The notes under the pieces were generated by a model. It worked only from the letters and a program-made list of their open reading frames with translations, was not told the DNA's origin and did not search any database. A stretch of DNA of 61,097 bases from Paracoccus denitrificans. Its GTDB lineage: Bacteria > Pseudomonadota > Alphaproteobacteria > Rhodobacterales > Rhodobacteraceae. How positions within the stretch are numbered: position 1 is the stretch's first letter; each line of letters starts with the position of its first letter. Location: positions 1 through 61,097 of the forward strand of contig QFNE01000017.1 in the NCBI GenBank assembly GCA_003240735.1, in the 5' to 3' direction. Shown in pieces: positions 60,994 to 61,097 of the stretch. Both the position numbers and the translations under genes were made by a program.

Positions 60994-61097
60994 TTGTTCA
61001 AACGCAAGCCCCGAAGCTATTCGCAGATGGCCAGCGATATGGTCTATCCCCGTGGCGGTTGGCTGCGGGCAGGGCAGTACATGGTTTATCGTATGCG
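60994..61097 (+). CDS. DUF2062-family protein, 3' end beyond the window
   Basis: A TTG start opens a frame that runs to the window edge, giving 34 residues: FKRKPRSYSQMASDMVYPRGGWLRAG and so on. This basic N-terminus followed by YPRGGWLRA is the characteristic opening of DUF2062 membrane proteins, which commonly follow rsh in Rhodobacteraceae. Too short for more. Confidence 0.7.
   Translation, partial: MFKRKPRSYSQMASDMVYPRGGWLRAGQYMVYRM

Overview
The window is 61 kb of GC-rich chromosome from an alphaproteobacterium, most likely Rhodobacteraceae and Paracoccus-like. Supporting signs are a monofunctional PheA with an ACT domain, a membrane-anchored CycM-type cytochrome c, the order rpoZ-rsh with a single RelA/SpoT homologue, a small 4.5S-type SRP RNA beside dnaX, and dense ABC and TRAP uptake genes. 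No phage, insertion sequence, integrase, CRISPR array or rRNA was seen. Assignments rest on recognised motifs and gene order; no database search was possible.

Layout. 1-1658: threonine degradation to glycine and acetyl-CoA (kbl, cut by the window edge, and tdh). 1694-5553: a four-gene ABC importer of the polyamine/iron/phosphonate class on the minus strand. 5772-8785: lon, with a plausible heat-shock promoter, flanked by two tRNA-Val genes (anticodons CAC and UAC). 8949-20309: a long, tightly overlapping leucine/isovalerate catabolic operon (ivd, an acyl-CoA synthetase, mccB, mccA, hmgL, methylglutaconyl-CoA hydratase). It carries seven non-catabolic passengers: two LprI-like secreted proteins, an ASCH protein, an exported ankyrin protein, a macro-domain hydrolase, a tiny Mop/TOBE protein and a GST-like protein. 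20331-23713: stress and miscellaneous genes, including a CsbD protein behind an EcfG-like promoter, an MFS exporter, DUF599, a VOC protein and a small heat-shock protein. 23763-27020: the DNA maintenance set recR-ybaB-dnaX and ffs.

27068-30949: a CpdB-like phosphoesterase without a signal peptide, an SRPBCC protein, pheA and cytochrome c. 31059-38144: yejABEF with a GT4 glycosyltransferase overlapping the end of yejF. 38296-45281: an oppABC-VOC-oppDF operon with a solitary bioY behind it. 45562-49709: a TRAP transporter whose two membrane subunits carry long low-complexity tails and whose binding protein lies convergently, with a Tat signal. 49943-54388: a MocR regulator followed by potBCA without a binding protein. 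54393-57710: TRIC channel, rnhA, GST, ispH and a NYN-domain protein. 57725-end: folK, rpoZ, rsh and the start of a DUF2062 gene.

The most interesting part is the leucine operon. The ASCH, ankyrin, macro, Mop and GST genes are mostly joined by 1-4 base start/stop overlaps, which implies co-translation with the MCC pathway. A macro domain among enzymes that make reactive acyl-CoAs suggests, as inference only, a role in clearing O-acyl-ADP-ribose from protein deacylation. Regulatory points worth testing are the EcfG-like promoter of the CsbD gene, the RpoH-like promoter of lon, three abutting inverted repeats before the TRAP operon, and a tandem array with an exact 11-bp period at 38158-38201.
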